Origin: Oligoflexales bacterium
Lineage (GTDB): Bacteria > Bdellovibrionota_B > Oligoflexia > Oligoflexales > JALZUQ01
Length of the DNA stretch: 64,000 nt
Direction of reading: 5' to 3'
Assembly (NCBI GenBank): GCA_023301465.1
Contig: JALZUQ010000007.1
Location: forward strand, 1 to 64,000
Below are positions 9,398 to 17,606 of the stretch, piece by piece (the first letter of the stretch is position 1; every line of letters begins with the position of its first letter). The notes beneath the pieces are model-generated. The model saw only the letters and a list, made by a program, of their open reading frames with translations. It did not search any database and was not told where the DNA came from. The translations under genes and the position numbers were made by a program.

Positions 9398-10651
9398 CTG
9401 GCTTAGAGCGAGAGCTAAACGTTTTGCTCCGTCTATGATTTCTTCTTCTTTGACGTTTAGTGGTGGAATGATGCTGATGCTTTGCCCTGACGAGCCACAT
9501 ACTAATGCAATGAGCCCATGCTCTCTACATGCATCCATAAGTTTTACGCCAAAGCCGTCTTGAATAAACTCAACATTCATCCAAAGCCCACAGCTACGGA
9601 TATCTTTAATGTGTTCTTTGAACGGATTTAATGCTTTCTCAAATCGAGATCGAAGTATTTTTTCATAGGGTAGAGCCCTAGAAAAAAGTTTTTGTTCGTC
9701 ATGTATGATCATGTTTTGGTTTGCGGTATAGCAAGACATCCCATGTCCAAAAAAAGTCCCAGTATGTATGGCTTCCCCTTTAGACTCAGGCCATGCACCC
9801 ATGACAGCTTCTGTTCCCACACAAGCCGATAGAGGCATGCCGCCTCCAAGGTTTTTTCCAAAGCAAGTTAAGTCGGCGTCAATTTCATCTGTAAAACTAA
9901 ATTTCCCGCACCTTCCAAGCCCACATAGAATTTCATCTAGAATGACTAATCCGCTGTGCTTATGAGTAAGGTCGGTGAGGGTTTTAACCCATTTCAAGTC
10001 TAGCGGTACAAGGCCACCGCGTCCAAGTACTGGCTCTAATATAACACCCGCAAACCCATGTTCACTCTCTTTGAGTATTTGGATGCTGCGAGTAATCTCT
10101 GCTTCAGAGCAATGGGGGTTGATATAAATAACATCGGGGTCTTTCTTAGGTTTAATAAATGGTTCTTTAAAATCGCTTCGATGCGTCAGTTTTAGTGCAC
10201 CAAACTCAACGCCGTGATAGCAGTCTTTGATGGCTAGAAAACCGTGTTTTTTTGTAGAGATTTGAGAGGTTTTTACCGCAGTAGCGATGGCGTCAGAACC
10301 GGTAAGGCTCAAAGAAACTCTTTTATACTTAGGCGGCAAGTGTTTTAGAATGTTTTCTATCAAGTGTATTTTAGAGGCGTGAGGATAAACATCTCCCATG
10401 CTTTGCCACTGGAGTTTTTGATCTAAAAATTTTTGTAAAGAGTCCACCAACTCAGGGTAGTTATGTCCCAGCCCAAGGGATCCAAAGCCCATACAAAAAT
10501 CAAGGTAAGTATTGCCGTCAATGTCATATACATACGAACCCTTAGCTCTGTGAAAAACTAAGGGTGGGCTAGATTTGTAAGTGCTATCAGGGCACTCAGC
10601 AGCTTTAAGTCTGTCTTGGTAATCTTGGTTTTTTGGGTAATTAAACGCCAC
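9383..10651 (-). CDS. Class III PLP-dependent aminotransferase
   Basis: A fold-type I aminotransferase of the class III group (relatives include ornithine and glutamate-semialdehyde enzymes). Landmarks are DIDGNTYLDFCMGFGSLGLGH near the N terminus, LTGSDAIATAVKTS (phosphate cup), the Asp of VILDEILCGLGR that holds the pyridine nitrogen, and the Schiff-base Lys in FGKNLGGGMPLSA. The open frame extends to 10711, but that would overlap queE by 71 nt; a GTG at 10651 with GGAG about 11 nt upstream begins MAFNYPKNQDY and is the better start (422 residues). It overlaps the queE stop, so the two are translationally coupled. The amine donor and pathway are not determinable; linkage to queuosine synthesis may be incidental. 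Confidence 0.88.
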   Translation of the reverse strand: MAFNYPKNQDYQDRLKAAECPDSTYKSSPPLVFHRAKGSYVYDIDGNTYLDFCMGFGSLGLGHNYPELVDSLQKFLDQKLQWQSMGDVYPHASKIHLIENILKHLPPKYKRVSLSLTGSDAIATAVKTSQISTKKHGFLAIKDCYHGVEFGALKLTHRSDFKEPFIKPKKDPDVIYINPHCSEAEITRSIQILKESEHGFAGVILEPVLGRGGLVPLDLKWVKTLTDLTHKHSGLVILDEILCGLGRCGKFSFTDEIDADLTCFGKNLGGGMPLSACVGTEAVMGAWPESKGEAIHTGTFFGHGMSCYTANQNMIIHDEQKLFSRALPYEKILRSRFEKALNPFKEHIKDIRSCGLWMNVEFIQDGFGVKLMDACREHGLIALVCGSSGQSISIIPPLNVKEEEIIDGAKRLALALSQLLGP

Positions 10652-11300
10652 GTTTACGCGGGCTCCAAATATACTTATGAAGTTGAAGGTTGAGTCTAGC
10701 TGGAACATCATTTTTGATCATCCAGTCTACAAGATCTTCTTCTTTAACGTGCCCCCAAGCTGGAGAAATTAAAACCTTAAAACGGTTTGAAAGATCGTGT
10801 TCTTTCATTTGGTGATTTGCCCATAAAAAATCTTCATAGCTTGCAACGACAAACTTAATTTCATCAGTAGGTTTGAGGTGTTCAAGGTTACTAAAAAGAT
10901 TATGATGACTCATTTTGGAGTCTGGGCACTTAAGATCCATGATGATGTGACAGTAGGGTGTAATCGGTGAGACATCAAAGCTTCCAGATGTTTCAATTAA
11001 AACTTTTTTGCCACGTTCGTGGAGCCTTTTGATTAATTCCGGGGTGTTTTTTTGAGCAAGTGGTTCACCACCTGTAATCTCCACAAGATTTACTGGTTTG
11101 CTATCGAGCTTATTGTAGATTTCATCAAAAGTTTTCTCGTCGCCTTTTTCGAATGCATATGCAGTATCGCACCACTTGCAACGAAGGGGGCACCCCTTTA
11201 GGCGAACAAACCAACAAGGCTTGCCACTGTAGGATGATTCACCTTGTATACTAAGGTAAATTTCGTTAATGCTTAAAGTATGATTCAAAGTCCAACTCAC
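10641..11300 (-). CDS. queE: 7-carboxy-7-deazaguanine synthase QueE (radical SAM)
   Basis: QueE converts 6-carboxytetrahydropterin to 7-carboxy-7-deazaguanine in queuosine biosynthesis. The 219-residue protein shows the family signature SIQGES, then the radical-SAM cluster GCPLRCKWCDT, ITGGEP for SAM binding, IETSG, MDLKCPDS, and the C-terminal LNLQLHKYIW. The start is GTG at 11300 without a clear Shine-Dalgarno; TTG at 11288 is possible. It is upstream of, and overlaps, the aminotransferase gene. queA, a later step of the same pathway, lies at 39868-40935. Confidence 0.95.
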   Translation of the reverse strand: MSWTLNHTLSINEIYLSIQGESSYSGKPCWFVRLKGCPLRCKWCDTAYAFEKGDEKTFDEIYNKLDSKPVNLVEITGGEPLAQKNTPELIKRLHERGKKVLIETSGSFDVSPITPYCHIIMDLKCPDSKMSHHNLFSNLEHLKPTDEIKFVVASYEDFLWANHQMKEHDLSNRFKVLISPAWGHVKEEDLVDWMIKNDVPARLNLQLHKYIWSPRKRGV

Positions 11301-11342
11301 TTATCATTTATATCGACCCTCCAAGGAGGGTGGAAAACCTTT

Positions 11343-12116
11343 GTGGCCTCACGACGCTTCATTATCATTTTGTGGCTCATATTGATAGTTTTTCACGCAG
11401 TATCAGAGGTTTATCTAGGCTGGAGAGCGGGACTGGCGGTTACTAAAACAAGCTTAAATGGCATACAACTAACTGAAATCAAAGAAATTTTTATGGGTTG
11501 GGTGACATGGGAGTGGTTTTTGATCAGATTCTTCGAGTGGTTTCTTTTGATCTTTTGTCTGGTGAAATGGTTCTACTGGTCAGAGAAAATCAGTGCATCA
11601 TTAATGCTGTCTATCCTACTTACTTTTAAGTGTCTTTTGGGTGGTTTTGTCCTTGCCGCGTCTAGCTTGATCGGGGCTGCATTCCCTCTATTGATATTTG
11701 TAGCAGGGTTGTTTGCTCCCATTTGGATGGAGCTTTGCTTTGGCGGCGGTAGGCTTTGGTCTAGTCTTAAAAACTGCTTAACTCTCAATTATGGCGGGGT
11801 AAAGACGAGTTCAACTGGAGACGGCATTCAAAGAGCTCTTTTAGTTTTAAGTGTTTGGGCATGTGGGTATATCTTGATCCATTGGCTAAGTATTATGAGC
11901 TCTTTTATGGTGAGTAAACTGGAATTTTTAGAGGTTCAGATTACAGAGTATAACCCCGTGACATGGGCGTATCTTTCACATGAATTATTATCATGGGCTT
12001 TTTTAGTTCTTGGTATTTTCTTTGTAAATCATTGCTACTACTTTTTTATTAAGTCTCTTCGCATTTTAAAAATATATTACGATGAGATTTCAATCGTTGA
12101 TAACCACGAAGTATAA
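11343..12116 (+). CDS. Multi-pass inner-membrane protein of unknown function
   Basis: An integral membrane protein with about five hydrophobic segments: one right after the start (FIIILWLILIVFHAV), one near FLIRFFEWFLLIF, a long Gly/Ala-rich pair around LLGGFVLAASSLIGAAFPLL, one at ALLVLSVWACGYILI, and one near the C terminus (ELLSWAFLVLGIFFV). No motif identifies it. The open frame can begin at ATG 11280, overlapping the divergent queE start, but the GTG at 11343 has a strong AAGGAGGG at 11323-11330 and starts directly before the first membrane helix, so I prefer it. The next gene follows after 31 bp and may be co-transcribed. Confidence 0.75.
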   Translation: MASRRFIIILWLILIVFHAVSEVYLGWRAGLAVTKTSLNGIQLTEIKEIFMGWVTWEWFLIRFFEWFLLIFCLVKWFYWSEKISASLMLSILLTFKCLLGGFVLAASSLIGAAFPLLIFVAGLFAPIWMELCFGGGRLWSSLKNCLTLNYGGVKTSSTGDGIQRALLVLSVWACGYILIHWLSIMSSFMVSKLEFLEVQITEYNPVTWAYLSHELLSWAFLVLGIFFVNHCYYFFIKSLRILKIYYDEISIVDNHEV

Positions 12117-12147
12117 AACCATTTAAGTCGCTTGAAGGAGAGATCTA

Positions 12148-12483
12148 GTGCCTCATATTATTGTGTCATATGCAAAACCAGTGTTAAATGAAACGACATC
12201 TGGTGAATTATTAAAACACCTTCATAAAGTAGCGTCTGGTTTTGAAACGGTTTCACCCGAGGCTCTTAAATTGAGAGCTTCTTGTTTTGATCAAGCTTGG
12301 AGTGGCAGCGGTTTTAACCCACATATTCATCTCTCATTTAACCTGTTAAGTGGGCGATCAGATGAGCTAAGGACTCGCATGGCAGAATCTCTTCATCAAG
12401 CGGTTGTAGGTTTTTTTCATGATCACCAAGAAAATCTGTCAGTAACAGTGGAAGTGAGTGAGCTTCAAACCTATATAAAATAA
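12148..12483 (+). CDS. Tautomerase-superfamily protein, CHMI (HpcD)-like
   Basis: A 111-residue protein of the 5-carboxymethyl-2-hydroxymuconate delta-isomerase type. The start is GTG at 12148 with GAAGGAGAG at 12134-12142, giving Met-Pro-His; removal of Met exposes Pro1, the catalytic base of the tautomerase superfamily. The HpcD-like core NPHIHLSFNLLSGRS and the C-terminal strand fit the family. CHMI acts in homoprotocatechuate degradation, but no other genes of that pathway are here except a distant FAH-family hydrolase (49165-50139), so the real substrate is uncertain. Confidence 0.8.
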   Translation: MPHIIVSYAKPVLNETTSGELLKHLHKVASGFETVSPEALKLRASCFDQAWSGSGFNPHIHLSFNLLSGRSDELRTRMAESLHQAVVGFFHDHQENLSVTVEVSELQTYIK

Positions 12484-12518
12484 ATTTTAGAATATTTGCT
12501 TAGTGTTTTATAGCTCTT

Positions 12519-12692
12519 TTATAAATTTTCGATGCCCAACTCGACCATTGTTTCTAAACACGGACGAATATTTTGCACCGCCCAGCCATTATTATAACTT
12601 TTATCAAGATCAAGGTTCTTAGATAAATCCAGGTTTTTTGTAGGGTTGTGAACGCATGAAACTAATAAGAATACAAAACTAAAATACTTCAT
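12519..12692 (-). CDS. Small lipoprotein (57 aa), unrecognised
   Basis: A short gene read directly from the sequence. It encodes MKYFSFVFLLVSC followed by a 44-residue hydrophilic mature part with one further Cys (NIRPCLETM). LVSC is a textbook lipobox, so the product should be lipidated at Cys13. A GAGGGG ribosome-binding site lies about 6 nt upstream of the ATG. The frame ends in TAA at 12519. No relative is recognised. It fills most of the 270-bp gap between the tautomerase and TerB-like genes. Confidence 0.7.
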   Translation of the reverse strand: MKYFSFVFLLVSCVHNPTKNLDLSKNLDLDKSYNNGWAVQNIRPCLETMVELGIENL

Positions 12693-12753
12693 GCGGGTCC
12701 CCTCGATGATGGTTTTAATTCAATCTTCTATTGTCTTTGTTAAGCGTAAATTT

Positions 12754-13317
12754 TTATGCGAAAACGTTAGCTATTCGGTCTAAAACTTTTTTCTCAACAT
12801 CAGATACCGAAGCAAAACCCAGTAATCCACCAGATGAAGAAGCAACTTCTTTTGCAAGAAGAATGGTTTCTTGGTGAAGTTCATGGATGGTGTTGGAGAG
12901 TTCGGGGTGTGATTTTAATTCTTTGATGTACTCTAGCCAAGTATCCCAAACAAGATTAGATGGTTTTGTGTGGAGCCAGCTTTTAAGAATTTTGTAACAA
13001 ATGGAGCCGGGGTTTACGCCTTTATCGTTTGCAAAACTAAGAATAGCAACACGTTCGCCTTCTTCAATACTGTCATCTGCCCATGCAACTTGAATCAATG
13101 GAACAAACTTAATCGCTGCAAGCGAGCTTGGGGATAAACCAATAGAGTGGAGGTGTTCAACTAGAGAGTCATTGTCGTAGTAACCGATAGCTGCTTTCAA
13201 ATCATCTAGTGAGTGTTTTGTCTCTCGGTCTTTATGAATTTCGTTGATGAGGCTCTCATCAAACTCAGAAAAGAATTTTTCTTCTAGTAATTTTCTGCGA
13301 GTATTAAATTCTGACAT
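12754..13317 (-). CDS. TerB-like cytoplasmic protein
   Basis: About 187 residues, soluble. The central segment LIQVAWADDSIEEGERVAIL resembles the TerB/DjlA N-terminal-like fold, where an acidic metal-binding pair sits in a helix of the form VAxADGxIxxxE. A Gly/Ser-rich stretch (SSSGGLLGF) near the C terminus precedes a final helix. The open frame allows a start at 13332 (MQEMTM), but AGGAG lies 6 nt before the ATG at 13317, so MSEFNTRR is the likely N terminus. It follows the glutathione-synthetase-like gene by about 24 nt. Function unknown; TerB-like proteins are linked with stress or membrane responses. Confidence 0.65.
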   Translation of the reverse strand: MSEFNTRRKLLEEKFFSEFDESLINEIHKDRETKHSLDDLKAAIGYYDNDSLVEHLHSIGLSPSSLAAIKFVPLIQVAWADDSIEEGERVAILSFANDKGVNPGSICYKILKSWLHTKPSNLVWDTWLEYIKELKSHPELSNTIHELHQETILLAKEVASSSGGLLGFASVSDVEKKVLDRIANVFA

Positions 13318-13341
13318 GGTCATCTCCTGCATTTTTCATAG

Positions 13342-14241
13342 TTATTCATAGTAGCTTGCGTAGGCTTGTGCAACCTTTGCAAGGTAACTTTGCCGCTCTT
13401 CGTAGCTAGGTGCTAATAAACGAGGCGATGTGATGTTGATTTCAGAGATTTTATCACCAATGATATCCATACCCGTGATGGAGACCCCTTTGGAGTCAAG
13501 GTGGTCTACGACATCTTGAACCATTTTCTCAATCTTGGGAGTTGGGGTGTAGCTGTGCAATGTTGCACCAGCACTGGTGTTTGCTAAGAACTCACCGGGA
13601 GTTGGTTTTTTAAGGCACCAGTGAATGATTTGTTTAAATGCTGTGAAAACTCGAATTTCTCCATCAGCAATAGCGGGGTTAAATGGCTGAATAATATGAG
13701 GTGCATCTAGCTCAGCATTTTTAAAGAAAGTATGGTCGACTCGCAGAACATCTTTACCCCCATAGAGGTCGAGAGGTTTGATGACAGCGTCATTGTCGCA
13801 TTCTTGTTGGACAAATTTTGCTGCTGATTCAAGGTCGTTACCAACGTAAACGGGGTCGATGTAGTTTGGGAACTCTAAGATAATCAGTTTTTCGTTATAT
13901 TTTCTAAGAGAGCTAGGAGAGTTAATGAGGCTGACGTTGAACTGCTCCATTAACCAAGTAATATTTAAAAAGGTTGTATCTACAGGTGGTTCACTTCTCA
14001 TGTGAGCGTGCTTGAAGCGGCTGACATCAAGTATTTCTGGTTGTGAAAATTCAACATTTGACTCATCAGCCGAGACCAAAAGACGTGCTCTTGTTTGTAG
14101 GGTGTTAGAATTCTTCCAGATTTCTGCTGGAGTGGTGTAATAAACCTTTTGGCCCAGTTTAGAAAATTGTAGGCCGAGTCCAAGAGAGGTGTCCATCTTG
14201 GGGTTGATTTGTCGAAAGGATTTGATGATGAACAGTTGCAA
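13342..14241 (-). CDS. ATP-grasp ligase related to glutathione synthetase (GshB)
   Basis: A 299-residue protein matching prokaryotic GshB in order and spacing: INPKMDTSLGLGLQ at the N terminus, MRSEPPVDTTFLNITWLME (compare the MRKDPPFD box of GshB), INSPSSLRKYNEKL, the ATP-binding VIKPLDLYGGKDVLRV, and the Mg-binding INITSPR near the C terminus. It likely ligates an amino acid to a gamma-glutamyl or similar peptide using ATP; glutathione as product is plausible, but no gshA is in view. The start is TTG at 14241, 54 bp from the divergent pgk start. It is followed by the TerB-like gene. Confidence 0.8.
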   Translation of the reverse strand: MQLFIIKSFRQINPKMDTSLGLGLQFSKLGQKVYYTTPAEIWKNSNTLQTRARLLVSADESNVEFSQPEILDVSRFKHAHMRSEPPVDTTFLNITWLMEQFNVSLINSPSSLRKYNEKLIILEFPNYIDPVYVGNDLESAAKFVQQECDNDAVIKPLDLYGGKDVLRVDHTFFKNAELDAPHIIQPFNPAIADGEIRVFTAFKQIIHWCLKKPTPGEFLANTSAGATLHSYTPTPKIEKMVQDVVDHLDSKGVSITGMDIIGDKISEINITSPRLLAPSYEERQSYLAKVAQAYASYYE

Positions 14242-14295
14242 AAGGTATTCTCAATAGGTAAATCAAGTAAGTATCTTAACAGTTTAGAGAGTTTA

Positions 14296-15480
14296 ATGGA
14301 ATTAAGAACTATAAAAGAAGCAAGCTTCGAGCGTAAGAAAGTCCTTTGTCGTCTTGACCTAAATGTACCAATGAGTGAAGGGCAAATTACAGATGAAACA
14401 CGCATCGATGCTGCCTTGCCAACCATTAGGCATATATTGGATCGTAGAGGAAAACTGTTAATCTGTTCTCACCTTGGAAGGCCAAAAGGGAAGTTTGATG
14501 TCAACTATAGCCTGGAGGCGGTTGCTGCAAGGCTTTCAGAGAAACTCGAAGTAGAAGTGCTTCTCATAAAAAATATTTTTCAAGAGCCGTTATCTTTTTT
14601 GTTAAATAACCTAAAAGATAATCAAGTAGCAATGCTAGAGAATATGCGGTTCTTTCCTGAAGAAAAAGAAAATGATCGTAAATTCTGTTCAAGACTAGCG
14701 GAAGGTTTAGACGTTTACGTCAATGATGCCTTCGGTACTCTTCACAGAGCACACGCTTCAACAGAAGGCGTTAGTAAGTTTTTTCCTGATGAGCAGTGCT
14801 TCGCCGGTTTGTTGGTAGAAAAAGAACTAAAAGCCCTTCAGCCGTTATTGGAAAGTCCAAAAGCACCTTTTGTTGCAGTCATCGGTGGTGCAAAGGTTTC
14901 TGATAAAGTGGGTGTTTGTTTAAAGCTTCTAGAAAAGTGCACGCATCTTTTGATTGGTGGTGCGATGGCTTATACATTTTTACGCTATAAAAAAATTGGT
15001 ATTGGTTTGTCAAAAGTTGAAATGGATAAGTTGGATTTGATAGAGACTATTTATCAGAACGCAGCACAAAGAAATGTTGAAATACACCTTCCTGTGGATC
15101 ATGTAACAGCAAAAGATTTTGCTGAGTCAGCACCAGCAGATATCGAAACCACTATTTCTGACGATGCAATGGCACTAGATATTGGTCCAAAAACCACAAG
15201 ACTTTATTCGTCGATTTTATCTGAAGCAAAGACAGTATTTTGGAATGGCCCTATGGGCGTTTTCGAATGGGAGGCTTTCTCAAATGGAACAATATCTATT
15301 GCAGAAACTCTGGCAACTTCCAATGCTTTTCGTGTTGTGGGTGGTGGTGATTCTGTTGCTGCTGTAAATAAAGCGGGAGTGTTTGATGCCATGGACCATG
15401 TCTCAACTGGCGGTGGAGCTACATTAGAATTGTTAGAAGGCAAAGTTCTTCCAGGTTTAATGCCTTTAATCAAAAAGTAG
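14296..15480 (+). CDS. pgk: Phosphoglycerate kinase
   Basis: PGK transfers phosphate from 1,3-bisphosphoglycerate to ADP in glycolysis. Diagnostic segments are KVLCRLDLNVP near the N terminus, SHLGRPKG, LENMRFFPEEKEND, YVNDAFGTLHRAHAST, the AVIGGAKVSDK box, WNGPMGVFEW and VGGGDSVAAV-STGGGATLELLEG. The open frame runs to 14209, but the ATG at 14296 (MELRTIKEA) gives the family N terminus and about 394 residues. The upstream part overlaps the divergent GshB-like gene. tpiA follows after 29 bp, a common pgk-tpiA operon. Confidence 0.97.
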   Translation: MELRTIKEASFERKKVLCRLDLNVPMSEGQITDETRIDAALPTIRHILDRRGKLLICSHLGRPKGKFDVNYSLEAVAARLSEKLEVEVLLIKNIFQEPLSFLLNNLKDNQVAMLENMRFFPEEKENDRKFCSRLAEGLDVYVNDAFGTLHRAHASTEGVSKFFPDEQCFAGLLVEKELKALQPLLESPKAPFVAVIGGAKVSDKVGVCLKLLEKCTHLLIGGAMAYTFLRYKKIGIGLSKVEMDKLDLIETIYQNAAQRNVEIHLPVDHVTAKDFAESAPADIETTISDDAMALDIGPKTTRLYSSILSEAKTVFWNGPMGVFEWEAFSNGTISIAETLATSNAFRVVGGGDSVAAVNKAGVFDAMDHVSTGGGATLELLEGKVLPGLMPLIKK

Positions 15481-15509
15481 AGAATTTCTTTGAATAATAG
15501 GAGAAGGTG

Positions 15510-16265
15510 ATGAGTAGAAAAAAATGTGTTTCAGCAAATTGGAAGATGAATATGGATAAAGATTCCATTCTGAAGTTTGCAAATCATATTAAGGAAAATC
15601 ACCAAGGCGATAACGTTGACGTGGTTGTAGGTGTTCCAAGTATTTACTTGATGATGGCAAAAGAAGCATTTACTGGGTCCCCGGTTAGAGTTGCGGCACA
15701 AAACGCCTACTTCAAAGATAGCGGAGCTTTCACAGGCGAGATTTCTGCTGTAATGCTCAAAGATTGTGGGATTGAGACCGTTATTATTGGGCACAGCGAA
15801 CGTCGAAACACATTTGGAGAAGGCGATCAGCTGATCCATGAAAAAGTGAAGTCTCTTTCTGGGCAAGGCTTTCAAGTGATTCTTTGTATAGGTGAAAGTT
15901 TAGAACAAAGAGAATCAGCTAAGACGTTTGATGTGGTTTCAAGTCAGTTAAAATCTGCTTTAGAGGGTGTGTCAGATTTGCAATATATCCGTATCGCTTA
16001 TGAGCCGATTTGGGCTATTGGCACAGGTGTAGCAGCTAGTGTAGAGCAAGCAGAAGAAGTACATGCATTTATCAGAAAATGGATAAAAGAAAACTACTCA
16101 AAAGATCAAGCGGAACAGACACAGATTCTTTATGGCGGAAGTGTAAAGCCAGCTAATTTTGACCAATTTTTACAGCAACCGAATATTGATGGTGGTTTAG
16201 TGGGCGGAGCTTCCCTAAAACCGGAAAGCTTTCTAGAGCTTATAAAACAAGCGGATAACGACTAA
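15510..16265 (+). CDS. tpiA: Triose-phosphate isomerase
   Basis: TIM interconverts glyceraldehyde-3-phosphate and dihydroxyacetone phosphate. The 251-residue protein has the substrate Lys in SANWKMN, the catalytic His in IIGHSERR, the catalytic Glu in AYEPIWAIGTG, and the phosphate-binding YGGSVKPAN and GGLVGGASL. The ATG at 15510 has GGAGAAGG directly upstream; the preceding in-frame GTG at 15507 is less likely. It ends at the stop of a convergent 65-residue gene, with 4 bp of overlap. Confidence 0.97.
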   Translation: MSRKKCVSANWKMNMDKDSILKFANHIKENHQGDNVDVVVGVPSIYLMMAKEAFTGSPVRVAAQNAYFKDSGAFTGEISAVMLKDCGIETVIIGHSERRNTFGEGDQLIHEKVKSLSGQGFQVILCIGESLEQRESAKTFDVVSSQLKSALEGVSDLQYIRIAYEPIWAIGTGVAASVEQAEEVHAFIRKWIKENYSKDQAEQTQILYGGSVKPANFDQFLQQPNIDGGLVGGASLKPESFLELIKQADND

Positions 16266-16459
16266 GACGCTCGCTTCTCATCGTCCTTCATTTCGCCAAT
16301 GACAAGATCAAGTAGTTCTGTAGAAAGGTTGATAATATCTGTGCCTTTGCAGCCTTGACCTTGTAGTAATACAAACAGTTCGTTCGCTAAGGTTTTACGA
16401 GACATGTCAGTTAATTGATCTCGTTTAAATGCTAAATCAGTTAGTGTAGATGCGTTCAT
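16262..16459 (-). CDS. Small conserved-looking soluble protein (65 aa), unknown
   Basis: A 65-residue helical protein with no signal or membrane segment and one Cys (GQGCKG). It has a strong ribosome-binding site (GGAGG, 8 nt before the ATG), which supports it as a real gene, and its own promoter region to the right. It is convergent with tpiA and the stop codons overlap. No family is recognised; it could be a small regulator or adaptor. Confidence 0.65.
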   Translation of the reverse strand: MNASTLTDLAFKRDQLTDMSRKTLANELFVLLQGQGCKGTDIINLSTELLDLVIGEMKDDEKRAS

Positions 16460-16582
16460 TTTAAGTACCTCCAGAGCAATTGGCTCGATTTTGTATCCCT
16501 ATACACTACAAGCTTTGTGCCATTGAGGATAAATCGAGCTTCTTATAAACCACTGTATTTACTTGTCTATTTTTAGTCATTA

Positions 16583-16599
16583 TTTGGCAAAATGCCAAA
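16583..16599. promoter_or_regulatory. TTTGGCA-N3-TGCCAAA palindrome upstream of psd
   Basis: A perfect 7-bp inverted repeat with a 3-nt centre in the 270-bp divergent region between the 65-residue gene and psd. The form suits a dimeric transcription-factor operator; no T tract follows, so it is not a terminator. The regulator is unknown. Confidence 0.4.
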
Positions 16600-16730
16600 A
16601 ATAAAGCCGTTGTGGATTTCTTTCAACGAAGTTGTTGTGAGAATTACACAGGCTGAGCTTAAATGAACGTTTGAAGAACAGCCTTGATGTGAAGTATTCA
16701 GGAAATGGTTTATAGTGTGCATAATATTTG

Positions 16731-17582
16731 ATGGATGATTTGATGCTTATTAAGTTCTTGGTTTTTGTTTTTGACGCTCTTCCTTGTAATCTGCTCTCTA
16801 GGCTTTTTGGCTTATGGGCTTCTATAGAGTTTCCTTATCCAGTTCAGGTTTTTTTTAATAAAGCATTTTGTTTTTTTTGTAGAATTGATCTGGCTGATTG
16901 CGGTAAACAACATGGAGATTTTCAAACTGTAAACGCCTTATTTACAAGGCAAGTCAATATGGAAACGCGTGCTGTGCAAGAAGGGTTTCCCAGCCCGTGT
17001 GATGGAAAACAACTGCAATTTTCAGAATCTTATCGAGGCGTAGCAGTACAAGCAAAATCATTAAACTACGATCTAAATACTTTATGTGCCACAAGCAGTG
17101 CTGATTTTGGATGGTACTCAACAATCTATTTATCTCCAAAAGACTATCATAGAGTTCATTGTCCTATTGATGGAGAAATCATTCAAGCAACTCATATTCC
17201 CGGAGATTTATTTCCGGTAAACGATGTTTTCTTGCCATTTAAAGAAGGAATTTTTTCTGAAAACGAACGCGTCGTTTTTCAGATCTTTAATCCCGAGATT
17301 CAAGCGAACCTGTATCTTGTTATGGTTGGGGCGTATAATGTTGGTTCGGTAACATCAAAGTACTTTCCTGAACTAAAAACCAATGTTTCAGGAAAACGCC
17401 GCAGTGTGCTTAAAGCTCCAGCAAGTGCAAAGATTGCTAAAGGTGATGAACTGGCTACATTTCAGCTAGGATCAACGGTAGTTTTGGCATTTGAGAAAGG
17501 GTTTAACTCTATTTATAAAATGACAGAGCTGGAGAGTTCAAGAAGTGTTAAGATGGGTGAGCAGCTTTTAGAGTTAAAATAA
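16731..17582 (+). CDS. psd: Phosphatidylserine decarboxylase proenzyme
   Basis: Psd makes phosphatidylethanolamine and self-cleaves at an LGST/GST site to form its pyruvoyl group. Here the site is FQLGSTVVLAFE (LGST at about residues 245-248). Other family marks are SPKDYHRVHCPIDGEI with the catalytic His, GDLFPVN, VGAYNVGSV and GKRR. The length (about 283) is normal. The ATG at 16731 lacks a clear Shine-Dalgarno; a second ATG at 16743 is possible. Pyruvate-kinase-like and CYTH genes follow closely (24-bp gap, then overlap), so the three probably form an operon. Confidence 0.93.
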   Translation: MDDLMLIKFLVFVFDALPCNLLSRLFGLWASIEFPYPVQVFFNKAFCFFCRIDLADCGKQHGDFQTVNALFTRQVNMETRAVQEGFPSPCDGKQLQFSESYRGVAVQAKSLNYDLNTLCATSSADFGWYSTIYLSPKDYHRVHCPIDGEIIQATHIPGDLFPVNDVFLPFKEGIFSENERVVFQIFNPEIQANLYLVMVGAYNVGSVTSKYFPELKTNVSGKRRSVLKAPASAKIAKGDELATFQLGSTVVLAFEKGFNSIYKMTELESSRSVKMGEQLLELK

Positions 17583-17606
17583 TTTTTTCAGCCAAAGGAA
17601 ACATCT

